From: UBA3700 sp002372775
GTDB taxonomy: Bacteria > Bacillota > Clostridia > Christensenellales > UBA3700
Assembly (NCBI GenBank): GCA_946615965.1
Contig: CAMOIC010000031.1
Coordinates: forward strand, 1-17,850
DNA: 17,850 nt
Direction of reading: 5' to 3'
In this document: one piece after another, positions 1 to 6,631 of the stretch
Numbering within the stretch: the first letter of the stretch is position 1
How the letters are laid out: each line of letters begins with the position of its first letter
The notes under the pieces: model-generated
What the model was told of the DNA's origin: nothing
The model's input: only the letters and a program-made list of their open reading frames with translations
The model's database searches: none
Translations under genes and position numbers: made by a program

Positions 1-48
1 GATAAGCTTCAAGCTAAAGCTAACGCTACAGAAGATAAGGCTAATTAG
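1..48 (+). CDS. 3' end of an unidentified gene (partial)
   Basis: Frame 1 is open from the window edge to a TAG at 46-48 and gives the C-terminal tail DKLQAKANATEDKAN. The tail is rich in Lys and Ala, as in a soluble or ribosome-associated protein end, but it is too short to assign to a family. An intrinsic terminator begins 8 bases after the stop, which supports this as a real gene end. Frame 2 is also open, to base 58, but its stop would lie inside the terminator stem, so frame 1 is preferred. Confidence 0.5.
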   Translation, partial: DKLQAKANATEDKAN

Positions 49-56
49 TAGAGATT

Positions 57-88
57 AAAAAAAGGATACTTTGTATCCTTTTTCTTTT
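57..88 (+). terminator. intrinsic terminator of the upstream gene
   Basis: An 11-bp perfect stem (59-69 with 73-83, core GGATAC/GTATCC) closes a TTT loop and runs into a T-rich tract (79-88). It ends the gene whose tail is at 1-48. It also shows that a TTG at base 71 lies inside a terminator stem and cannot be the start of the following ATPase. Confidence 0.85.
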
Positions 89-112
89 ATATTTTGGTGG
101 TATTGGGGTATT

Positions 113-2680
113 ATGAAGGAAATTAAAAAACAGGCAAAGACTCAAAAGAGAATCGATAAAAAGATTGCACATAAAAAGGATAGTTTTAGATTACGTAAAG
201 CTGACCGTATAAATGCATCTGCTTTTGAAGGATTGTCGCTAGATCAAGTTGAGGAAAGAAAAAAAGACAATCTAGTTAATAAAAAGAACATGGATAAGAC
301 AAAGTCTTATGCAAGAATCTTTATAGACAATATTTTTAATTTCTGTAACACTTTAATTATTATCCTATGTATTATTCTTATCATTTTAGGACATGCTGAT
401 TATACAATTTCATCAGCAATGATTTTACTTAACATTGCTATTGGTATTTACCAAGAAATAAAAGCTAAATTAACAGTTCAAAAATTATCACTTGTTAAAC
501 AGTCTGTATTCCAAGTTATTAGAGGTGGACAAACATATTCTATTCCATCTGATGAAATCGTATTAGATGATGTATTTATTCTAAGTGCTGGTCAACAAAT
601 CCCAGTAGATGGTGTAGTTCTTGATGGTGCAGTTGAGGTAGATGAATCCATCTTAACAGGTGAATCAGAAGGTGTTAAGAGAGATAAAGATCAAAAAGTT
701 ATGGCAGGTTCTGCCGTACTAGCAGGTGAGGCTGCGGTAAGAGCAGAAAGAGTAGGAAATGATTGCTATATAGAATCAATTGCTGCTATAGCAAAGAAGA
801 TCAATAAACCAGAATCAAAATTATTTACTATGATAGACAGAATCATCAAAGTATTTGGTGGTGTTCTATTAGTTTTAGGAATAATGCTATTAATAGCATA
901 TAGAGTTGCAGATAAGTCTTGGGATGAGACATCTTTGATGACGATCTCTTCTGTACTTGGAATGATTCCTTGCGGAATGTTCTTAGTAACATCAACAGCT
1001 TTAGCTCAATCTGTATTAAAACTTGCAAAATCAAATGCACTTCCTCAAGATATCTATTCTGTAGAAATGCTAGCAATGGTAGATACTCTTTTGTTAGATA
1101 AGACAGGAACTATTACTGACGGCAATTTAGAGGTTCTAGAGACAAAGAAAATGTCAAATATAGACAATAAGTCTATTCTAGATATTATGGCTACTATGTC
1201 AGCCAATAATAAGGATAAAAAACCAACAGCTTTAGCACTTGATGAGTATTGTAAAGATGGTGATGCTTTAGAGTGCGTAGATAATCTTCCTTTCTCTTCT
1301 AAGAGAAAGTATAGCGCTATTCAATTACAAGATGGAAACACATATCTTTTAGGTGCTCCGGATTTTATCTGTCCAGGAAATGAAGAAGTAGATAAGTATT
1401 GTCAACAAAAGGCAGAAGATGGACAAAGAACTATTCTTCTTGCTAAATGTAAAGGAACAATAGACGATATAGATATTGAAAAAACAGAGCCATTATGCAT
1501 CTTTACTCTTGAAGAAAAATTAAAAGAGAATATTAAACATATTCTTGAATGGTTTAATAACAATGAAGTAGATATAAAGATTATCTCAGGAGATAATCCA
1601 TTAACTGTTTCTGCTATCGCAAAGAAAGCGGGGGTTGTTAATGCAGAAAAGATGGTCAACTGTGCTGATTTAACAGATAGAGAGCTAAAAGACCTTTGCG
1701 CCGATACAGTTGTCTTTGGTAGAGTATCTCCAGAGCAAAAGGTTTTAATAGTTAATGAATTGAAAAAGCAAAAACATATCGTTGGAATGGTCGGCGATGG
1801 TGTTAATGACGTTCAAGCTTTAAAGGCAAGTAATTGTTCTGTTTCTTTTGGAAACGCAAATGAAACCGCAAGAAATATTTCAAGAATTGTTTTAATGGAT
1901 AACGATTTTGCTTCCATGCCAAAAATTGTAGAAGAGGGCAGAAGAGTTATTGGAAATATCGAAAAGGTATCTTCATTATTTATTATGAAGAACATTTTCG
2001 TTATGGTTATGACATTTATCTTTGCCATTGTTTTAATGACAACAAAAACGGTTGGTTATCCATTCTCTACAAAGAATTTATTAATGTTTGAATTCTTTGT
2101 TGTTGGTATTCCTCCATTTGCATTTGCTCTAATGCCTAACCAGGAAAGACCTAAAGGCACATTTATGAGAAATGTTATAAAGGTTAGTATTCCAGCAGCA
2201 ATCTCAATTATTATGGGAACTTCGTTTATATTTATTCTTGCAGCTGCAGGGGTAATAGAAGGAGATTTCTCAGAAGGTGGATATATTGTATCTTTAGCCT
2301 CTCTTGCTATGACAATATCTGCATTTACTAGTGCATTCTTTATCTCATTGCCAGCAAATAAGATAAGATTCTCAGTTCTAATATGTTCTTTAGTATTAGC
2401 TCTTATCTGCGCATATATTGATTATCAATTCTTAAATGGATTGTTTATTGACGTTCAATTAACAACAAATTGGATGCATGTAGTATGGCTTGTAATAGCA
2501 GGCGGAATAGCACTAGGTGTTAACCTAGTATTTAGATTTGTCTTTAGGAAATTAGGCGATCCAGTCATTGATAGATTTATTGAAACATATACAAAAACAA
2601 AAGAGTCATACGCTAAGACAAAATGGACTTGTCAAAAGGCATATGTTCGTTTTAAGAGAAAAATCACAAAGGACAAGTAA
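113..2680 (+). CDS. CtpE-like P-type cation-transporting ATPase
   Basis: This is an 855-residue ATP-driven cation pump of the cytoplasmic membrane. From the N-terminus it has a basic cytoplasmic extension (about 1-70), M1-M2, the actuator domain with TGES (182-185), M3-M4, the phosphorylation motif DKTGT (phospho-Asp D329), a nucleotide-binding domain with a KPTALAL stretch, the hinge GDGVND (D562, D566), and six C-terminal helices ending in a basic tail. The run from M4 to DKTGT and the region after GDGVND resemble the CtpE branch, whose mycobacterial member is linked to calcium transport. M4 has P286-C287-G288-M289 where this branch usually has PEGL, so the Glu cation ligand is replaced by Cys and the ion is uncertain. 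ATG 113 is chosen because GGGG lies 4 bases upstream. An earlier in-frame TTG at 71 sits inside a terminator. No clear promoter is visible in the short gap upstream. The family call is strong; the substrate is not known. Confidence 0.9.
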   Translation: MKEIKKQAKTQKRIDKKIAHKKDSFRLRKADRINASAFEGLSLDQVEERKKDNLVNKKNMDKTKSYARIFIDNIFNFCNTLIIILCIILIILGHADYTISSAMILLNIAIGIYQEIKAKLTVQKLSLVKQSVFQVIRGGQTYSIPSDEIVLDDVFILSAGQQIPVDGVVLDGAVEVDESILTGESEGVKRDKDQKVMAGSAVLAGEAAVRAERVGNDCYIESIAAIAKKINKPESKLFTMIDRIIKVFGGVLLVLGIMLLIAYRVADKSWDETSLMTISSVLGMIPCGMFLVTSTALAQSVLKLAKSNALPQDIYSVEMLAMVDTLLLDKTGTITDGNLEVLETKKMSNIDNKSILDIMATMSANNKDKKPTALALDEYCKDGDALECVDNLPFSSKRKYSAIQLQDGNTYLLGAPDFICPGNEEVDKYCQQKAEDGQRTILLAKCKGTIDDIDIEKTEPLCIFTLEEKLKENIKHILEWFNNNEVDIKIISGDNPLTVSAIAKKAGVVNAEKMVNCADLTDRELKDLCADTVVFGRVSPEQKVLIVNELKKQKHIVGMVGDGVNDVQALKASNCSVSFGNANETARNISRIVLMDNDFASMPKIVEEGRRVIGNIEKVSSLFIMKNIFVMVMTFIFAIVLMTTKTVGYPFSTKNLLMFEFFVVGIPPFAFALMPNQERPKGTFMRNVIKVSIPAAISIIMGTSFIFILAAAGVIEGDFSEGGYIVSLASLAMTISAFTSAFFISLPANKIRFSVLICSLVLALICAYIDYQFLNGLFIDVQLTTNWMHVVWLVIAGGIALGVNLVFRFVFRKLGDPVIDRFIETYTKTKESYAKTKWTCQKAYVRFKRKITKDK

Positions 2681-2691
2681 TAGATAACACC

Positions 2692-2712
2692 TCAATTTTG
2701 GATAAAAATTGA
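2692..2712. other. hairpin after the ATPase gene, overlapping a promoter
   Basis: An 8-bp inverted repeat (2692-2699 with 2705-2712) closes the 5-base loop GGATA. There is no T tract after it, so it is not a standard intrinsic terminator. Its right arm supplies the TTGA of the -35 box of the following promoter. It could be a weak terminator or a binding site for a regulator; the sequence alone does not decide. Confidence 0.35.
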
Positions 2713-2737
2713 CTATCACTAAGTATTATATTATTAT
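2709..2737 (+). promoter_or_regulatory. sigma-A-type promoter of the acylation operon
   Basis: TTGACT (2709-2714) is followed by a 17-base spacer and TATTAT (2732-2737), close to the housekeeping consensus. A perfect TATAAT at 2735-2740 overlaps the -10 but would give a 20-base spacer. Either choice puts the transcription start at about 2744-2748, directly at the beginning of the coding region, so the first gene would have no leader or only a very short one. Confidence 0.65.
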
Positions 2738-2743
2738 AATACT

Positions 2744-4474
2744 ATGGGTTTAGTCATGGATTATCTTGCTTTATCTAAGAATTGCAAAAAGAAAACTGAT
2801 GATAGTTTTCTTAATTATTCTCTAGCAGTAGTAGGAACATCTTCAACTCAACTATTATCTTGTGCATTAAAAGGATATGCGTATGAAGAAGGTATAGCAT
2901 TAAATGTATTTGATGCTCCATATAATCAGCTTGATGCACAGTTTTTAGACCAAGATTCTAGTCTATATAAAGAAAATCCAAATGCAATATTGCTTTATAT
3001 ATCTTCAGAGAGTTTGCAAACAGAATTTGCAGCATTAGATTTAGATGCTAAAAAAGATTTTGCAAATACTGTTATGAATAGACTCGTAAAGTATTGGGAC
3101 GCTATTACTAAGAATTCAAAGGCAAAGATCCTTCAATATAATTTCGTTAATATTAATAGTTCTATTTTTGGCTCATATGGTATTTCTTTGGAGTATTCGT
3201 TTGAATATCAAATAAGCAAACTAAACATGCTATTAATGGATAACGCTCAAAATAATAGCGGGGTATATGTTGTAGATTTGAACAATCAACAATCACTAAT
3301 AGGAAGGAATTCTTTCTATGATGATAAATTCTATTATGTTGCTAAAATGCCAATATCTACAAAAGCATTACCTTATGCAGCAAAGATTGTTATAGATGTT
3401 ATTAAAATATTTCTTGGAAAGATTAAAAAGTGCATAATTCTAGATTTAGATAATACTCTATGGGGCGGAGTTATAGGTGATGATGGCTTAGAGAATATCC
3501 AAATAGGGGAACTAGGTATAGGACAAGCTTATAGCGATTTCCAAAGATGGCTAAAGTCTTTAAAACAAAGAGGAATAATTCTTGCAGTATGCTCAAAGAA
3601 TGAAGTAGAAATAGCAAAACTTCCTTTTGAGAAGCACCCAGATATGGTATTAAGATTAGATGACTTTGCTTGCTTTGTTGCTAATTGGGATAATAAGGCA
3701 GCAAATGTTATATCTATTCAAAAGACTTTAAATATTGGAATGGATAGCATTGTATTTATTGATGACAATCCATTCGAAAGAGATCAAGTAAAGAGCGCAA
3801 TACCTGAGCTATGCGTTCCTGATATGCCTCAAGATGCCGCTCTATATGTTAAATACTTAAAAGAATTAAATCTTTTTGAAACAGTATCTTTCTCTTTAGA
3901 GGATTCAAAGAGAAATGACTTATATAGAGTTGAAGCCAAGAGGTTGGAACTTGAAAAAGACAGTGTTAATTATGATGATTATCTAAAGAATTTAGAAATG
4001 GAAGCAAAGTGCTCTACATTTGATTCTTTTTCTATTCCAAGAGTTTCTCAATTAACTCAAAGATCAAATCAATTTAATCTAAGAACTATAAGATATTCTG
4101 TGGATGATATAGAAAGAATCTCTAAAGATGATAACTATATAACAAGATATTTCAATTTAAAAGATAAGCTTGGAGAGTATGGATTAATATCTGTGCTTAT
4201 AATGAAAAAAGAAAACGATTATTTGTTCATCGACACTCTTTTAATGAGCTGTAGAGTGCTAAAAAGAGGAATGGAAGAGTTTATCTTTAACAGCATTGCC
4301 ACTATCGCTAAAGAACTTGGATATAAGAAGGTCGTTGGTGAATATATTAAGACTGAAAAGAATGCTATGGTTGAGAATTTATATACCACAATGGGTTATG
4401 AAGACGTTGGTAATAATAGATTTGTTCTAGATGTAGATAATTATAAAAGCAAAAATACATATATTAAAGGTTAA
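2744..4474 (+). CDS. FkbH-type HAD-IIIC carrier-loading enzyme
   Basis: This 576-residue protein has an N-terminal SGNH-like domain (about 20-215, beginning VGTSSTQLL), a HAD-IIIC/FkbH catalytic domain with DLDNTLWGG (D234, D236), AVCSKNE and FIDDNPFERD, and a GNAT-like C-terminal domain containing SCRVLKRGME (Cys503). Characterised FkbH proteins take the phosphoglyceryl group of 1,3-bisphosphoglycerate, remove the phosphate and leave glyceryl as a thioester on an acyl carrier protein. The carrier protein gene follows 2 bases downstream, so I infer that it loads that carrier. There is no polyketide synthase, nor the FkbG/I/J/K-type enzymes that turn glyceryl-ACP into methoxymalonyl-ACP; MBOAT and SGNH genes follow instead, pointing to envelope acylation. 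The start is either ATG 2744 or ATG 2756. Neither has a good ribosome site, and the promoter -10 is immediately upstream, so 2756 with a very short leader is as likely as a leaderless 2744. Family call firm; substrate inferred. Confidence 0.9.
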   Translation: MGLVMDYLALSKNCKKKTDDSFLNYSLAVVGTSSTQLLSCALKGYAYEEGIALNVFDAPYNQLDAQFLDQDSSLYKENPNAILLYISSESLQTEFAALDLDAKKDFANTVMNRLVKYWDAITKNSKAKILQYNFVNINSSIFGSYGISLEYSFEYQISKLNMLLMDNAQNNSGVYVVDLNNQQSLIGRNSFYDDKFYYVAKMPISTKALPYAAKIVIDVIKIFLGKIKKCIILDLDNTLWGGVIGDDGLENIQIGELGIGQAYSDFQRWLKSLKQRGIILAVCSKNEVEIAKLPFEKHPDMVLRLDDFACFVANWDNKAANVISIQKTLNIGMDSIVFIDDNPFERDQVKSAIPELCVPDMPQDAALYVKYLKELNLFETVSFSLEDSKRNDLYRVEAKRLELEKDSVNYDDYLKNLEMEAKCSTFDSFSIPRVSQLTQRSNQFNLRTIRYSVDDIERISKDDNYITRYFNLKDKLGEYGLISVLIMKKENDYLFIDTLLMSCRVLKRGMEEFIFNSIATIAKELGYKKVVGEYIKTEKNAMVENLYTTMGYEDVGNNRFVLDVDNYKSKNTYIKG

Positions 4475-4476
4475 CT

Positions 4477-4713
4477 ATGAATAGAGAAGAAGTGTATGCA
4501 AAATTATCCGAAATTTTTGAGGATGTATTTGATAAAAAGGTAGAACTAAACGAGGAAACTCAAGCAAAAGATGTTGATGGATGGGATTCATTAACTCACA
4601 TTACTCTTATTGCACGTATAGAAGATGCCTTTGATATGAAGTTTACAATGCACGAAGTTCTTAACATGAAGAACCTTGGAGAAATGGTAGATATCATTAT
4701 AAGGGAGAGTTAA
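4477..4713 (+). CDS. acyl carrier protein (DltC-like role)
   Basis: This is a 78-residue acidic four-helix carrier. The motif DGWDSLTH holds Ser38, the expected attachment site for 4'-phosphopantetheine. The length, the acidic character and the W-D-S-L motif fit stand-alone carriers dedicated to one pathway, such as DltC, rather than fatty-acid AcpP, which typically has D-S-L-D. AAAGG lies 6 bases before ATG 4477, inside the end of the FkbH gene, and the gap to that gene is 2 bases, so the two are probably translated together. The likely role is to carry the acyl group loaded by the FkbH-type enzyme to the cytoplasmic side of the MBOAT. No phosphopantetheinyl transferase is encoded in the window, so one must act from elsewhere. 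Confidence 0.93.
   Translation: MNREEVYAKLSEIFEDVFDKKVELNEETQAKDVDGWDSLTHITLIARIEDAFDMKFTMHEVLNMKNLGEMVDIIIRES
4703..4709 (+). promoter_or_regulatory. ribosome-binding site that sets a TTG start
   Basis: GGGAGAG lies 6 bases before TTG 4716, inside the last codons of the carrier protein gene. The first in-frame ATG of the next reading frame is 48 bases further on (4764) and would remove the start of the first membrane helix. The site therefore favours the TTG start. Confidence 0.65.
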
Positions 4714-4715
4714 TT

Positions 4716-5033
4716 TTGCTTGAGAGTGAAGCTAGTATAGTTATATTTTCAAACATTCCATGTATGATTATTGTCAGTGCAGTAATTGTACTACTAGCTT
4801 TGGCTTATTTTATAAAGCCATTAACTCTTGTATTAAGATTATTCGCAGTTATTTTCTGGATATTCCAAGTGGTTTGGCAAATCTGCCAAGGAACAACTAT
4901 GCAAGAACTTGCTGTTATTTGGTCTATTCAATTACTAGTTTTTTGGATTACAACAACAATTCCAGCAAAGACAAGACCTTTGCCAAAACCAGAAGATGAA
5001 AAGAAAGAAGAGGTTAAGGAGGAGAAGCTATGA
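4716..5033 (+). CDS. small three-helix membrane protein of the acylation operon
   Basis: This 105-residue protein starts at TTG 4716 behind a good ribosome site. I do not recognise its family. Hydrophobic stretches at about 8-32, 35-57 and 65-83 are likely membrane helices; the last 20 residues are a Lys/Glu/Pro-rich tail (PKPEDEKKEEVKEEKL). It lies between the carrier and the MBOAT genes and overlaps the MBOAT start by 4 bases (ATGA). In the Dlt pathway a membrane microprotein, DltX, links the MBOAT to the external transferase and carries the shuttle Tyr at its C-terminus. This protein lacks that C-terminal motif; here the motif is on the MBOAT. A structural or carrier-docking role is plausible, but that is inference from position alone. 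Confidence 0.75.
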   Translation: MLESEASIVIFSNIPCMIIVSAVIVLLALAYFIKPLTLVLRLFAVIFWIFQVVWQICQGTTMQELAVIWSIQLLVFWITTTIPAKTRPLPKPEDEKKEEVKEEKL

Positions 5034-6625
5034 ATTTCGTATCCTTAACATTCTTATTATTCCTTGTTATAACATTCATCCTTTATTATGCTATTCCAAA
5101 AAAATGGCAATGGATATTATTGCTTGTAGCAAGTATGGTTTTCTATATTTGGGCTGGATGGGTATATGTCATCTATTTACTTGCTTCTATAGTAGTGACT
5201 TACAGCGTAGGTTTGGGAATAGAAAAACTAAATGATTTCTGTGCTGCAAGTATAGATGGAAAAGAAAAAGATGAAAGAAAAGCAATAAAGAAGTCTTTCG
5301 AGAATAAGAAAGGATGGGTTTTAGCAGCAGGTATAGTAGTTAATATAACAATTCTTGTAGTTGTTAAATATTTAGACTTTATTTTAACTAGCGCTGTATC
5401 AATTATTAATCTACTTGGTGGCGATGTTCAAAACAGTGCTCTTAATATCGCTTTACCATTAGGACTTTCTTTCTATACATTCCAATCATTAGGTTATTGT
5501 ATTGATGTAAAGAGAGGAACAATCAAAGCTCAAAAGAACTTGTTCAAGTATGCGCTATTTGTTTCATTCTTCCCACAACTTCTACAAGGTCCTATTGGAA
5601 GATATGATAGACTAGCTCCTCAATTATTTGAGGAACATAAGATTGAATTTAATAACGTATTTTTAGGTACACAAAGAATCATACTAGGTTTCTTCAAGAA
5701 GTTGGCAGTAGCTGATGTTGTTGGTGTATTTGTTGATGCTATTTTTAGTTCGCCAACTAATGCATATGGTTTTGTTGGAGCATTAGGAGCTATAGGTTAT
5801 GCGCTTCAATTATTTGCAGACTTCTCTGGATTCATGGATATAGCAATAGGTAGTGCAAAGTTATTTGGAATAACACTTGATGAGAACTTCAATTCTCCAT
5901 ATCTATCTACTACAGTTGCCGGATATTGGAGAAGATGGCATATATCTTTAGGCGCATTCTTTAGAGATTATATTTACTACCCAATACTAAGAGGAAAGGT
6001 TTGTACAAAGTTATTAAAGAACAAGAATAAAAAGCTTAGTTCTAATTTAGCTACAGCAATAGCTTTATTAACAACATGGCTATTAATTGGATTGTGGCAT
6101 GGAGCTAGCTGGAATTATGTATTACACGGCCTATATTACGGCGTAATCATTACTCTAGGTATTCTATTAGAACCTACATATAAGAAAATTAGGGAAAAAC
6201 TAAAGTTGAATGTAGAAAGTGTATGCTTTAAGTGTTTCCAAGTTTTAAGAACTTTGATTATTGTATGCTTCGGATATATTTTATTTAGAACACAAACATT
6301 AACAGAGTTTGGCAATTATATAAGTGCAATGTTTAGTGGATCAGGAATTAATGAAATAACTCATTTTGATGAAGTGTTTGGATTAAATATGGAATTAGAA
6401 TGGTTGTATGTTGTAGAGATAGTAATAACAACAATAATCTGGATTATTGTATCTCATAATATGAACAACTTAAAAGCAGTAGATATAGATGGTGAAGGCG
6501 TATCTGTATGGAAGAAGATGGCAATGTTTAATTGCGTTGTTATGATAGCAATTGCTGTTGTCGCTTACATAATGGTTAATTCTTTGGGAGGAGTTAGTGG
6601 TGGATTTATCTACTACAGTTTCTAG
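5030..6625 (+). CDS. MBOAT family O-acyltransferase (DltB/AlgI-like)
   Basis: This 531-residue integral membrane protein has about ten or more helices and the signature regions of bacterial MBOATs: QGPIGRYDRL, DFSGFMDIAIGSAKLFG, GYWRRWHISLGAFFRDYIYYP and GLWHGASWNYVLHGLYYG. H357 in the WHG motif is the likely catalytic His, and H366 follows. Members such as DltB and AlgI move acyl groups from a cytoplasmic thioester to an acceptor on the outer face of the membrane. After the last helix the protein ends in FIYYSF, matching the C-terminal acyl-shuttle hexapeptide F-I-Y-x-x-F, with Y528 as the predicted acyl-accepting Tyr. A strong AAGGAGGAG (5016-5024) lies 5 bases before ATG 5030, and the start overlaps the upstream stop by 4 bases. 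The likely acyl donor is the carrier protein encoded two genes upstream, and the next partner is the SGNH protein encoded 6 bases downstream. Confidence 0.95.
   Translation: MNFVSLTFLLFLVITFILYYAIPKKWQWILLLVASMVFYIWAGWVYVIYLLASIVVTYSVGLGIEKLNDFCAASIDGKEKDERKAIKKSFENKKGWVLAAGIVVNITILVVVKYLDFILTSAVSIINLLGGDVQNSALNIALPLGLSFYTFQSLGYCIDVKRGTIKAQKNLFKYALFVSFFPQLLQGPIGRYDRLAPQLFEEHKIEFNNVFLGTQRIILGFFKKLAVADVVGVFVDAIFSSPTNAYGFVGALGAIGYALQLFADFSGFMDIAIGSAKLFGITLDENFNSPYLSTTVAGYWRRWHISLGAFFRDYIYYPILRGKVCTKLLKNKNKKLSSNLATAIALLTTWLLIGLWHGASWNYVLHGLYYGVIITLGILLEPTYKKIREKLKLNVESVCFKCFQVLRTLIIVCFGYILFRTQTLTEFGNYISAMFSGSGINEITHFDEVFGLNMELEWLYVVEIVITTIIWIIVSHNMNNLKAVDIDGEGVSVWKKMAMFNCVVMIAIAVVAYIMVNSLGGVSGGFIYYSF
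6605..6622 (+). other. codons of the C-terminal acyl-shuttle hexapeptide FIYYSF
   Basis: The last six codons of the MBOAT encode F526-I-Y528-Y-S-F531, right after a final hydrophobic helix (about 508-519) and a Gly-rich linker. In the Dlt pathway and related systems a C-terminal hexapeptide with a conserved Tyr receives the acyl group from the MBOAT active site and passes it to a Ser on an external transferase. Staphylococcal DltX, as I recall it, ends in FIYNxF. The match here is F-I-Y-x-x-F at the exact C-terminus. Assigning Y528 rather than Y529 as the shuttle residue is by alignment to that pattern. Confidence 0.75.
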
Positions 6626-6631
6626 GATATT

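Noticed and set aside
71..112. Possible TTG start for the ATPase at base 71, adding 14 residues
   Set aside because: Base 71 lies in the loop and stem of an intrinsic terminator and has no ribosome site; ATG 113 has GGGG at a suitable distance.
2744..4713. Part of a polyketide cluster making methoxymalonyl-ACP
   Set aside because: No polyketide synthase and none of the dehydrogenase or methyltransferase genes needed for that extender unit are in the window; MBOAT and SGNH genes follow instead.
4716..5033. Calling the 105-residue membrane protein DltX
   Set aside because: DltX is shorter, has a single helix and ends in the F-I-Y-x-x-F motif; this protein has about three helices and ends in a charged tail.
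4760..5235. Alternative-frame reading frames across the carrier/MBOAT junction
   Set aside because: They overlap well-supported genes and encode Cys- and Ser-rich sequence with no recognisable domain.
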